Of a DNA stretch of 36,589 nucleotides, positions 1 to 8,446 are shown piece by piece. The notes beneath the pieces are model-generated. The model was given only the letters and a program-made list of their open reading frames with translations. It had not been told where the DNA came from and ran no database searches. Origin of the DNA: Oscillospiraceae bacterium. Its GTDB lineage: Bacteria > Bacillota > Clostridia > Saccharofermentanales > Fastidiosipilaceae. Within the stretch, counting starts at the first letter, position 1. The number at the start of each line of letters is the position of its first letter. Both the position numbers and the translations under genes were made by a program. The stretch is from assembly GCA_028704415.1 (NCBI GenBank), contig JAQWFM010000017.1:1-36589 (forward strand). Direction: 5' to 3'.

Positions 1-412
1 CTCCGGGGTAACTGTAGGCTCCGGCGTGACCGTAGGCTCCGGCGTGACCGTTGGCTCCGGCGTGACCGTAGGCTCCGGGGTGACCGTAGGCTCAGGCGTG
101 GCCGTGGGCTCAGGCGTGACCGTGGGCTCCGGCGTGGCCGTGGGCTCCGGGGTAGCGGTGGGCTCCGGCGTCGCCGTGGGCTCAGGCGTGGCCGTGGGCT
201 CAGGCGTCGCCGTGGGCTCAGGCGTCGCCGTGGGCTCAGGCGTCGCCGTGGGCTCCGGCGTGGCCGTGGGCTCAGGCGTGGCCGTGGGCTCAGGGGTAAC
301 CGTAGGTTCCGGCGTAGCGGTGGGCTCCGGGGTAGCGGTAGGCTCCGGCGTAGCGGTGGGTACCGGCGTAGCGGTGGGCTCCGGCGTAGCGGTGGGCTCC
401 GGCGTAGCTGCG
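1..412 (-). repeat. 18-bp tandem repeat array encoding TPEPT(A/V)
   Basis: About 23 units of 18 bp, in frame with the lipoprotein, continuing past the left edge. Third positions vary (GTC, GTG, GTA for the same spot), so many units are diverged at silent sites while the peptide is kept. This suggests selection on the peptide together with repeat-number turnover. Confidence 0.9.
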
Positions 413-723
413 GGCGTAGCCTCCGCCTGGCGGTTTAGTTGGCTGGGGGTAGGTGAAGGATCCACCGGCAGCGGCTCCGTGGTAGTCGTTTGCTCACTGT
501 AAGCCAAAGTCTGCGGTAGCTCATCTGTAGCTAACTTAGCCGCCTGGTTGTCAGAGGTCGCCAAAGTGGTCTGCGTGACCACGGTATCTCCACCGACCGC
601 CGGTTCTGAATCCGGGGACGTTAAGTAGGATTTGTTGCATCCGCTGGAGAGCATCACAAAAGTCAGACATGCAGACAAAATCGTCATGACCCGTCTTTTC
701 CTTGAATATTGATGGTGCTTCAT
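1..723 (-). CDS. Repeat-rich lipoprotein, 3' end beyond the left edge
   Basis: Start ATG at 723 follows a GGAGGG ribosome site. The 241 visible residues begin with a basic stretch (KHHQYSRKRR) and a hydrophobic segment ending MLSSGC, so Cys29 is the probable lipidated residue; Leu is at -4 rather than the usual -3, so the lipobox is slightly atypical. A Thr/Gln/Glu-rich spacer (about 30-104) leads into about 23 copies of a six-residue unit TPEPTA or TPEPTV, which runs off the window edge. Val variants cluster toward the left edge and Ala variants near the signal peptide, and one unit reads TPVPTA. Such Pro/Thr repeats usually act as extended wall-spanning spacers that display a C-terminal domain; that domain is not visible, so function is unknown. 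Confidence 0.8.
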   Translation of the reverse strand, partial: MKHHQYSRKRRVMTILSACLTFVMLSSGCNKSYLTSPDSEPAVGGDTVVTQTTLATSDNQAAKLATDELPQTLAYSEQTTTTEPLPVDPSPTPSQLNRQAEATPAATPEPTATPEPTATPVPTATPEPTATPEPTATPEPTVTPEPTATPEPTATPEPTATPEPTATPEPTATPEPTATPEPTATPEPTATPEPTATPEPTVTPEPTATPEPTVTPEPTVTPEPTVTPEPTVTPEPTVTPE

Positions 724-1084
724 AATCGCCCTCCACATGAGGAAATGATTATATTATACGGCTTTAGCGGCCTAATGGACAGTGCATTGACCAAACACAG
801 CAAAACAGGGCCGAAAATCGTCCCCGTTTACCGCAAAGTGAGCTCAGCTACATCCTCATCGTCCAGAGCAGCAAGCAGTCAGGCCCAGTTTGATCTATTT
901 CAGGCAATCCGCCACTTGTGCTTCTGGCTGAAGTAAAGGCCATGAAAAGCATACTGCTGTCAGCCATCATAGTATATTTACATGATTAGGACGTGGTCGT
1001 CGTAAAGGTAACGCGAAGCTAAGCAAACAGGCTGCCCAGGGCAAAAACCCCTCGCCCCTTAAGCGGGCCGATCGCCTGAACCGC
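724..1084. other. Intergenic region between lipoprotein and fucosidase remnant
   Basis: Holds the lipoprotein promoter on the right-hand side of its gene. Just past the fucosidase stop there is a weak GCCC/GGGC stem (about 1043-1062) followed by a short T run on the minus strand, possibly a poor terminator. A 75-residue plus-strand reading frame here has no ribosome site and overlaps the promoter; I do not regard it as a gene. Confidence 0.5.
753..781 (-). promoter_or_regulatory. Candidate promoter of the lipoprotein gene
   Basis: A perfect TATAAT lies at 758-753 on the minus strand, about 30 nt before the start codon. The hexamer 17 bp upstream (TGTCCA) is a poor -35, so the call rests on the -10 and its position. 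Confidence 0.4.
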
Positions 1085-2348
1085 TCAATCTGCCTGATAA
1101 TAATACTGAGTTCGGACAGGACCATCCAATTCCAGCCGGATGACATTAGCCCAGGGGAATGGCGGTTGAACCGGCAGACCTGAGATAATCAGCCGGCGGC
1201 CATCCCGGCGCACCGGCAGGGATTCGCCGGTAGCCAGCAGGGTTGCCTGCCGCACCTTATTAGCCAGCAGTGTTGCCTGCCGCACCTTATTAGCCAGCGC
1301 CGTCACGATTACTTCGCCCCGGCTATCCCAATGCTGCAGTACAAGGTAGGCCCTGTCCCCACAGGTCGTCAGCCGACCACCGCTCACATAGTCCCACCAG
1401 TCAGGCAGCTGCCGGTCTGTACCATAGATAGCTTCGCACCTTCAACCACTCGCCAGTCTCTTGCAGTCGGCTGACCGCCGTACAGGGAATCACCCCATCT
1501 GGATCCGGCCCGACATTGAGCAGATAATTACAACCACGGGCAGCACAGGCGGTCAGCTGGCTAATAATGGTTTCGGTGGTTTTCCAAGCCTGATCCAAGG
1601 GCGTGTAACCCCAGGAATTATTCAGGGTCACACAGCTTTCATACAGACGGTCGTTGTGGCCGGTGGCGTTGAGAATGGTTTGTTCCGCTGTGCCATAATC
1701 CCCAGGCAGACCGGCGCGGTCATTTATTAGAATATCAGGCTGCAGCGCTCGGATTTGTTTGAACAAAGCCTGGCTTTGCCAGATATCAGCTGTTTGATCC
1801 CCCCAGCCGCCTCTGAAATTGGCATCATCCGCACAATCAAAGAACAAGATATCAATCGGCCCATAGTGGCGCATGAGTTCCAGCGTTTGAGCATGAAACA
1901 AAGCGACCAAAGCCTGCCACCCGTCCGGATCCTGCTCCGGCCCGCGGAAATAAGCCGGTTGGTCCCAGTCCTTAACTGAAAAATACAAGCCCAGGCCTAA
2001 TCCTTCGGCACGGCAAGCTTCCGCGTATTCTGCGATAAAATCCCGGCCAGCCCGGGTTTTTACAGAGGTAAATTCGGTTTCCTGACTGTCAAACAAACAG
2101 AAACCATCATGGTGTTTGGCGGTCAGCACCATATATTTCATCCCCGCTTGACGAGCCAATCTTGCCCACTCCCGCGGCCTGAAGCTTTGGGGATTAAAGC
2201 GATCGGCTAAAGCGTGATAGTCAGCGGCTGGAATGGCCTCATGGTAGCGTACCCACTCACCGCGGCCCAGCAGACTATAGAGCCCCCAGTGAATGAACAA
2301 CCCAAAACGGGCCTGATTGAACCATTGGTAACGGCTGGTTTTATCCAT
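1085..2348 (-). pseudogene. Alpha-L-fucosidase (GH29), frameshifted
   Basis: The N-terminal 300 residues are a clear GH29 barrel: RFGLFIHWGLYS near residue 15, TAKHHDGF near 75, and IDILFFDC carrying the usual nucleophile Asp. The frame then runs into a stop right after GEWLKV. The conserved continuation (EAIYGT, WWDYVSGG, then the C-terminal beta domain) is present in the next frame. The junction is at base 1436: the family normally reads K-V-N-G-E-A-I-Y, and here V is separated from E by one base, as if about 5 nt were lost. Together the two frames give about 420 residues, the normal length. No signal peptide is seen, so the ancestral enzyme would have been cytoplasmic, trimming fucose from imported oligosaccharides. 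It is the last gene of the transporter operon. A sequencing error is the main alternative. Confidence 0.82.
1231..1290 (-). repeat. 30-bp tandem duplication inside the fucosidase remnant
   Basis: Bases 1231-1260 and 1261-1290 are identical except for one position (1241 G, 1271 T), with the first 8 bases starting a third copy at 1291. It duplicates ten residues (LANKVRQATL) of the C-terminal beta domain. The unit is in frame but would insert an extra strand-length segment into a fold that normally has one copy. Confidence 0.92.
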
Positions 2349-2411
2349 GTTATAATACCTGCTTTCTTTTTTATCTAAACCGGTTTTTGAGTTATACCCT
2401 GTCAGCCTGAC

Positions 2412-3893
2412 TCAGGATGGTTTGGGTCCGGTGGTCCGGCTGCGGTATTCACTCGGTGAGCAGTGCATGATTTTGCGGAAAACCCGGCTGAAGTAGAAAT
2501 AATCGTTAAAGCCCACATCTTCAGCAATCTGGGCGATTTTACTCCCGGATGTACGGAGCAATAAGGCCGCCTGATCAATTCTTTGCTGATTCAGGAACTC
2601 CACCAGGGTGCAGTCAAGATTTTTGCGAAACATTTGGCTGATGTAGCAAGGGTTAACATGAAAAAGGTCTGCCAGATAGGTCAGGCTGATATTTTGATTG
2701 TAGTGGTTAACCAGATACTGATATATATTTTTGAACGTCTCATTTGATAGCGCGCCCGCCACAGGTCTGCTGACTGGTGCCGCAGCCCAGGCTGCATAAC
2801 TGGCCTGGATTTCATCCAGCATGGCATATACATTAGGATAGGCTTCTGCCATGGCTTCATAATCAGCTATTTCGCCGACCTGCTCTGAATTATGGCGAAT
2901 GAGCCATTTATTATAGATATGATGAATCCGCAAGGTGTAATCTATGCTGTTTTAATTCTGCATAAAATCTGCTGTAATCCGCCGCAGTAGTCGCTCCAGC
3001 AAGGCTTGCCAATTAGCTGAAGTAGCTTGCCCCGGCTGGGCTTCAACCGCATCCTGGCCCAAAATACGATCCAGCTCTACCAGCAAGACCAGATTATCTG
3101 TACAAGTTCCCGCTCTGGTAAGCAAACCGGTTCCCGGACTTTGATGACAAAAAACCTGATAAGCGCAACGCCTGGCTTCACGGATTGCCGCCGCCACTTG
3201 CTCGGGTCCGCAAATCTGGCGACTCACCCCCACATGCAGGCTTGTTTTGTCTGAGCTAAGCTTAATCTGCTGCTCAAACTGCTCCAGGCAGGCTTGCGAA
3301 CAAAAGCCAATGGCCTTATGGTAGCCGGCCCAGAAGGTTAACGGGCTGTTAAGCCAAGTCAATGATGGCAAATGGTTGGCAAAAACCGCAAAAATGGTAT
3401 CCGTCTTAAAATCAATTGCTTTTTCCCGGTAGATCTGATCCATATACTGTAAGGCATGTTCGGAACTACTCTGAACGGCATCCAGCAGCCGGATATGATC
3501 CAGATCCCGGCGCCAATCCTCATCTAGCCGCTGCCGGATCCGTTCAAGATACCGGCCGATTTCTTCTGCGTCAAACGGTTTGAGGCAGTAGCCAACCGCT
3601 TCCATAGACAAAGCCTGTTGAGCATACTCAAACTCAGCATAGCCGCTGATCACCATGCAATAGGGGTCCGGCGCGCGTTGCTTGATTTGGCGCAGCAGGT
3701 CCAGCCCGGTGGTATGAGGCATTTTAATGTCGGTAATCACCACCTGAGGCTTTAACTGTTCCAGTTTTTCAAGTGCCTCCTGAGCAGACAACGCAAAGCC
3801 TGCCACCTGAAAACCATACTTAGCCCAATTGACTGTAGCCTGTAAGCTCTTTATAACCAGCTTTTCATCATCTACCAGCAGAATATTATACAT
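2412..3893 (-). pseudogene. YesN-type response regulator interrupted by an in-frame stop
   Basis: The first 313 codons encode a receiver domain (ILLVDDE at the N-terminus, phospho-acceptor Asp in VITDIKMP near residue 55) and part of the linker, ending in a TAA at 2954-2952. The same frame continues without shift for about 180 codons through the rest of the linker and an AraC-type double helix-turn-helix (NISLTYLADLFHVNPCYIS, then KIAQIAEDVGFNDYFYFSRVF). Read through, the product is about 493 residues, typical for YesN. The downstream part has only a TTG near its beginning and no ribosome site, so independent expression is unlikely. The gene follows its kinase by 28 nt and would have activated the sugar transporter operon. 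Loss of the DNA-binding half should make the pair signal-blind. Confidence 0.85.
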
Positions 3894-3921
3894 ATGTACT
3901 CCTGTATCTTATCCTCAGCGC

Positions 3922-5694
3922 TCAAGCTTCTGCCGAAGGGGTCGGCTGCCAGGGCAAATAGATATCCACCGCAAAACCTTGACCCTGCATCTGACGAATA
4001 ACCAGGCCGCCTTTTTTGCCGTACAGATTAGTCAGGCGATTATAGGTATTATATAGACCGAGGTGCTGGTTGCCCCTGTGCTGCCGCAGTTGCCGCATAA
4101 TTTCCTGCCGGCGTTTTTCATCAATTCCAGCACCATTATCCCGAACTTCCAGCAGAACTTTGTCGCCTTTTCTGTGCCCGGTCAGCCAAATCATCACGGA
4201 ACCGTTTTGTTCCATGCCGTGAAGCACGGCATTTTCAACCAGCGGCTGCAGTAATAGCTTGGGAATCTGTTGTCCCAGCAGTTCCGGCTCAATCTGATAT
4301 TCATACTTCAGCTCATTACCAAAGCGCATTTTTTGCAGCGCCAGATAGCTGCTGATGACGTCTAATTCTGCGCTCAATCGCACCAGCTTATCCTCACGAA
4401 CCGCATATCGGAATAGCCTGGCCAGGTCAGTCAGCATAATAAACGTATCATGAGCGTTTTCGTCAACTGCCGAGCCTTTGATGGCCTCCAGCGTATTAAA
4501 CAGAAAATGAGGGTTAATCTGACTGTACAAGGCATTTAATTCAGCTTGTTTCTGAGCCAGTTCACTCTCATATAATTGCATAGAGGTTTGCACCAGACGG
4601 TGGTTCATATCATTCAACTCGTTCATCATGCGATTAAACTCATCTGCCAGCAGCACCAGCTCAGAGGCCCCATTAAGATGGATGGGCACTTTAAGCAAGC
4701 GAAGATCACCCTGGCGGACGCCGTTCAAATAGCTTACAAACTGACGGATGGGCCGGATAATATCATTGCTGGACAAAAACGTTAACAGCAGCATAATGGC
4801 CAGCGCAATCAGGCAGGCGGCCTGTGTCCAGCGTTTAGTGCTTTCCAGACCCTGAACCAGTTCATCTGCGGTAATCAGGAAAACAATATGTCCACCCAGC
4901 GTGTCGAAGCTGCCCGTTTCAATGTAATACGTCTGACCGTTAAAGGTTTGGACCGTTTGCAGATAATTGCCAGCCTGATTGAAATACAGGCTGTAATCGG
5001 TACTGGTCCCCTCCGCAACATTCTGGTAAGCCAGCGTTTGATTGCGGTCAAAAATCAACATCTCCGGGTATTGATCATTAGCCTGATAGCGGGAAAAGCC
5101 GAAAATACTCTGCATATTAAAGGTAATGAGCACCGTACCAATTTTTGCTTTGTTGGTAAAGTCAGTCGTGGAATAAACGTTAGCACCTACGGTAAACAGC
5201 CAGTCTTCATGATGGTTGATGGTCATCTTATGCAAGCCGGTATAATACCACAAGGTTTTTTCCGGTATTTCCTGCGCAATCGTGCGGACCACATCCTCCT
5301 CCAGATTTATATTAACCACATTGCCGTACAACCCAATCACCGCAATATCGCGAATACCGCTTTGAATTTCAGCAAAGGGTTTGATGAAGTTCAAGATCGC
5401 AGCGTGATCATTCTGGATGGCGGTTGCATTATCCAGCTCCAGATAGCTCTGTACAGAACGGCTGTAAGCTATATTTTCGACCATACCGTTGAGGTAACTA
5501 CAGTTGAGCTGTACGGATTCATTCATCTGTTCAATCAAGCCCTGAAAATTACTGCGGTTATTACGAACAATCATCGTTTTGCTGCGGCTGTAATACATAA
5601 AGAGAACCAGCTGCATAATCAGCAGACTGAGAATACACACTGAAAAAATCAGGGTTCTGATAGATCTGAAGCGATGCAGGATCTTCACAGACAC
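3922..5694 (-). CDS. Sensor histidine kinase, YesM type
   Basis: Membrane kinase of the HisKA_7TM-free YesM family. It has an N-terminal transmembrane segment (IFSVCILSLLIMQLVLFMYY), an extracellular sensor region of about 250 residues, a second membrane segment (ACLIALAIMLLLTFLS), a HAMP linker, a His-kinase box with the phosphorylated His in QINPHFLFNTLE, and an ATPase domain with LVENAVLHG and DNGAGID. The frame opens at an ATG at 5739, but that ATG sits in the loop of a strong hairpin; a GTG at 5694 preceded by AAGGAG is a better start, giving 590 residues. It is presumed to sense a glycan-related ligand and phosphorylate the regulator encoded downstream, which is truncated here. The kinase itself is intact. 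Confidence 0.9.
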   Translation of the reverse strand: MSVKILHRFRSIRTLIFSVCILSLLIMQLVLFMYYSRSKTMIVRNNRSNFQGLIEQMNESVQLNCSYLNGMVENIAYSRSVQSYLELDNATAIQNDHAAILNFIKPFAEIQSGIRDIAVIGLYGNVVNINLEEDVVRTIAQEIPEKTLWYYTGLHKMTINHHEDWLFTVGANVYSTTDFTNKAKIGTVLITFNMQSIFGFSRYQANDQYPEMLIFDRNQTLAYQNVAEGTSTDYSLYFNQAGNYLQTVQTFNGQTYYIETGSFDTLGGHIVFLITADELVQGLESTKRWTQAACLIALAIMLLLTFLSSNDIIRPIRQFVSYLNGVRQGDLRLLKVPIHLNGASELVLLADEFNRMMNELNDMNHRLVQTSMQLYESELAQKQAELNALYSQINPHFLFNTLEAIKGSAVDENAHDTFIMLTDLARLFRYAVREDKLVRLSAELDVISSYLALQKMRFGNELKYEYQIEPELLGQQIPKLLLQPLVENAVLHGMEQNGSVMIWLTGHRKGDKVLLEVRDNGAGIDEKRRQEIMRQLRQHRGNQHLGLYNTYNRLTNLYGKKGGLVIRQMQGQGFAVDIYLPWQPTPSAEA

Positions 5695-5728
5695 TTGTTT
5701 CCTAAACTCCTTAAAGACACGGCAAAGA

Positions 5729-5746
5729 CGGTCCGGCATGGACCGC
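5729..5746 (-). terminator. Hairpin between binding-protein and kinase genes
   Basis: On the minus strand GGCGGTCC and GGACCGTC form a stem around a 5-nt loop (ATGCC), followed by TTTG. It lies about 45 nt after the binding-protein stop. The T run is short, so it is more likely a partial terminator or an mRNA 3'-end stabiliser that keeps the binding protein more abundant than the regulators. Confidence 0.5.
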
Positions 5747-5788
5747 CTTTATCTTCGACAGTGGATGGTTACAGTTTATGTGGTGATC

Positions 5789-7456
5789 TTATGGTTGGAT
5801 ACCTTCGCTGCTGGCCTGGTCGGTCACTGATGCTATGGCTTCCTGCAGGCCTTTGCTGTTAAATTCGCTGATCATATTAGCATGAGCCGTAGCCGGATCT
5901 TCGTCACCAATAATGATGTTATTGGCATAAGCCTGGTAATCTTGCCACAAACTGGAAATATTGGTTTTAGCGTCGTTATTCATTAAGAAGACATCAAAGT
6001 TAATTGGAGCAGCAACCGCGTTTTCGCTTTCGTATTTGGCCGTTTCATTTTTCAGGGTATTGTAGCTGGCAATCACTTCATTGGAGCTGGTCACGCTGTC
6101 TCCGCTGAGCTCATAGCCAGTATGCCAACTGGCCAGATAACCAATACTGGCGGTGATCGGATATTTATCGCCCAGAGTGGTGTCCGTCAGCAAACTGACG
6201 TTCCCGTCATCCGTTTTTTCCCAGTCTACCCCTTCAATACCGTTATTCAGTAAGGTAGCATATTCGTGCGAGTACATATAATCCAGCAGTTGGAGAATGC
6301 GGTCCAGTTTGGCATCATCTACCTGAGCACTGATATAGGATTCTGACCAGTAAGGCGTGCTGGTATAAACATAAGCGTTACCGTCTTCTGCCGCAAAGGG
6401 CAGAATAAAGCCAAAAGCATCTGTGAAGCTGGTTACATCGGTATTGGATTCCATAAAGACTTCCGGATCAAAATCGCCGCCCAGCATGACGCAGGCTTTA
6501 CCGCTCATAAATTTGCCGATACCATCACCGTCTTTTTGGGTAATGAAATCGGGATCCAGGAGACCCTCCTGATACAGACTCTGCAAGCGTTCCAAATAGG
6601 GAATGGTTTTTTCTGAAACATAACTGGGCATCCACTGATCATTCTCATAAACCCAGGAAGACGGGTTAGCCAGCTCGGGAAAGATATCCAGCGCCAGGGT
6701 GCCCATATAGGCCGTGCTGTTCATGGCAATGCCTACCGCGTCAGGATGATTGGCCTGCATGGCTTTAACCATTTCCACCAGCTCATCATAGGTTTCCGGT
6801 GCGCTGTCATAGCCAGCCTCTGCGGCCCAGTCTTTCCGGTACATAACCGCCCGGGACATGCCGCTGGCTTCGCTGACCGATTGCGTCAGGTCACCGCCGC
6901 GCGGGATCATATAAAACTTTCCGTCCAGCGCCAGCGCCTGAACTAAGTCCAGACTAAATAAGGTATCCAGGTTAGCATATGCGCTCAGGTCAGTCGGTAA
7001 TTCTTTAATGATGCCCTGTTCAGCCCAGTTCTTATACAGGCCAAAATTATCCGTCGCTAAAGCATCGACAAAAACATCCGGCAGGGTACTAGAGGCGGCC
7101 CATACCTTGTTTTTTTCCGAATAGTCATTCCAGGTTACTTCAATCGGTGATATCTCGATATTCAATTGCTGGCAAAGCTGCTGGTAAATCGTATCACTGT
7201 CGGCATTTTCAGCATTGAAGGCATTCTGGATGCCCCAGTAGGCTACCGTTAAGGTTATTTTTTCAGAATTATCCGCTGTAGTGGACGCGGCGGTGGTGTC
7301 CGCGCCTGCGTCTGCCGCTCCGGCGGTCGCAGCTGAATCGGTCGCAGCCGCACCTGCGGTGGTCGCTGTACTGCCGGCGCTGGCGCAGCCGGTCAGCAGC
7401 AAGGCAGCACTCAGCACTGCGGCTAAGCTCTTTACGGTCAGCTTAATCTTTTTCAT
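5789..7456 (-). CDS. Extracellular sugar-binding lipoprotein (ABC transporter)
   Basis: Family 1 extracellular solute-binding protein (LplA/YtcQ-like), 555 residues from ATG at 7456, which has AGGAG eight nt upstream; a GTG two codons earlier is less well placed. The signal peptide ends in a canonical lipobox, LLLTGC, so Cys24 anchors it to the membrane. A long Ala/Thr/Gly-rich spacer (about 25-65) precedes the binding domain, which starts ITLTVAYWG. It captures an oligosaccharide outside the cell and hands it to the two permeases encoded upstream. Placement with YesMN and a fucosidase suggests a fucosylated glycan, but the ligand cannot be read from sequence. No ATPase is encoded here; LplBC-type systems commonly borrow an MsmX-like ATPase from elsewhere. 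Confidence 0.92.
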   Translation of the reverse strand: MKKIKLTVKSLAAVLSAALLLTGCASAGSTATTAGAAATDSAATAGAADAGADTTAASTTADNSEKITLTVAYWGIQNAFNAENADSDTIYQQLCQQLNIEISPIEVTWNDYSEKNKVWAASSTLPDVFVDALATDNFGLYKNWAEQGIIKELPTDLSAYANLDTLFSLDLVQALALDGKFYMIPRGGDLTQSVSEASGMSRAVMYRKDWAAEAGYDSAPETYDELVEMVKAMQANHPDAVGIAMNSTAYMGTLALDIFPELANPSSWVYENDQWMPSYVSEKTIPYLERLQSLYQEGLLDPDFITQKDGDGIGKFMSGKACVMLGGDFDPEVFMESNTDVTSFTDAFGFILPFAAEDGNAYVYTSTPYWSESYISAQVDDAKLDRILQLLDYMYSHEYATLLNNGIEGVDWEKTDDGNVSLLTDTTLGDKYPITASIGYLASWHTGYELSGDSVTSSNEVIASYNTLKNETAKYESENAVAAPINFDVFLMNNDAKTNISSLWQDYQAYANNIIIGDEDPATAHANMISEFNSKGLQEAIASVTDQASSEGIQP

Positions 7457-7504
7457 AATCACATCTCCTCTTTATTTATTGATAAACACGCGACGGTTTA
7501 TATG

Positions 7505-7530
7505 CAAAATAAACGCCTGGCGGTTTATTT
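7505..7530 (-). terminator. AT-rich hairpin between permease C remnant and binding protein
   Basis: On the minus strand AAATAAAC-CGC pairs with GCGTTTATTT (one bulged base, tiny loop) and is followed by T residues. It lies about 35 nt after the permease stop and 50 nt before the binding-protein start. It could be a partial terminator or a processing site. Confidence 0.4.
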
Positions 7531-7561
7531 CTGTAGCTGCGGGCGGGTAAACCCGGAAAGA

Positions 7562-8445
7562 TTATTCTTTGATAGAACCGATCATGATACCTTGCGTAAA
7601 GTATTTCTGAATAAAGGGATAGACACAGAGAATTGGCACTGCCGCGATGACAATGATGGCATTTTGAACTGATTCTGAGTAAGAATTGCCCATCTTACTG
7701 ACCTTATCCAGAGCAGAGACATTGTTGAACAGCGTACTCATATTGACAATGGCATTACGTAAAATAAGCTGCAACGGCTGTTTGTTGATCTGATTGATAA
7801 ACAGCATACCCATCCACCACTCATTCCAGCGGTCTACGGCGTAAAACAAGGCAATAGCGGCAATAATTGGCTTGGAAATCGGGACAATGATGCGCAGCAA
7901 AATCGTATAATATCCGGCCCCGTCTATCTTGGCCGATTCCTCTAAACTAGACGGCAATTCATTAAAAGAGTTTTTCATAAGAATGAGATTGAAGGTGTTG
8001 ACCGCAACCGGAATAATCATGACCGCGATGTGATCCACCAGGCCCAGATTTTTGATCGTCAGGAAATAGGGCACACCAATCCGCCGGAAAAAAACATGGT
8101 GAAAATAATCAAATTCATAATCAGGTTGCGCCCAGGCAGTTGCTTTTTAGTCAGTGCGTAAGCGCCAGGAATGGTCAGGGCCAGGCTGAGCGCCGTACCA
8201 ACCACCGTTATAAAGACCGTTACCAGAAAGCCGTTGACCACTTTGCCGTCATTGATCAGATATTTATAGGCGGAAATATCAAGGTGTACCGGATAAAGAA
8301 AAACCAGCTGAGTATACTTATCACCCTGGCGGGACAAGGAAATCAACAAAGTCTGATAAAAAGGAAAGATGCAGATTAAGGACAACAAACCAATGATGAT
8401 TTTAATGGCCAACTCCATTGGGGAAAAATGTTTACGCCGTTTCAT
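7562..8445 (-). pseudogene. Sugar ABC permease, LplC/YtcP type, frameshifted
   Basis: The first 124 codons encode the N-terminal membrane segments (AIKIIIGLLSLICIFPFY and following) up to MFFSGGLV, then run into CPIS-stop. The expected continuation PYFLTIKNLGLVD is in another frame from 8074, including the EAA loop that contacts the ATPase (EESAKIDGAGYYTILLRIIVP) and the C-terminal GSIKE typical of the family. The junction on the minus strand reads TTGGTGTGCCC; removing one TG gives an uninterrupted G-G-L-V-P-Y-F-L of normal length (about 294 residues). A two-base slippage insertion at 8072-8077 is the simplest explanation. The gene begins immediately after permease B. Without it the transporter lacks one of its two membrane subunits. 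Confidence 0.85.
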
Positions 8446-8446
8446 A

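Noticed and set aside
26-502. Plus-strand reading frame of GSGVTV/GSGVAV repeats
   Set aside because: It is the antisense of the TPEPT array; the minus frame has a ribosome site, a signal peptide and a lipobox, while the plus frame has none.
709-936. 75-codon plus-strand gene beside the lipoprotein
   Set aside because: No ribosome site, low-complexity composition, and it overlaps the lipoprotein's start and promoter.
4888-5643. 251-codon plus-strand frame inside the kinase gene
   Set aside because: Antisense shadow of a clear kinase; no recognisable domain.
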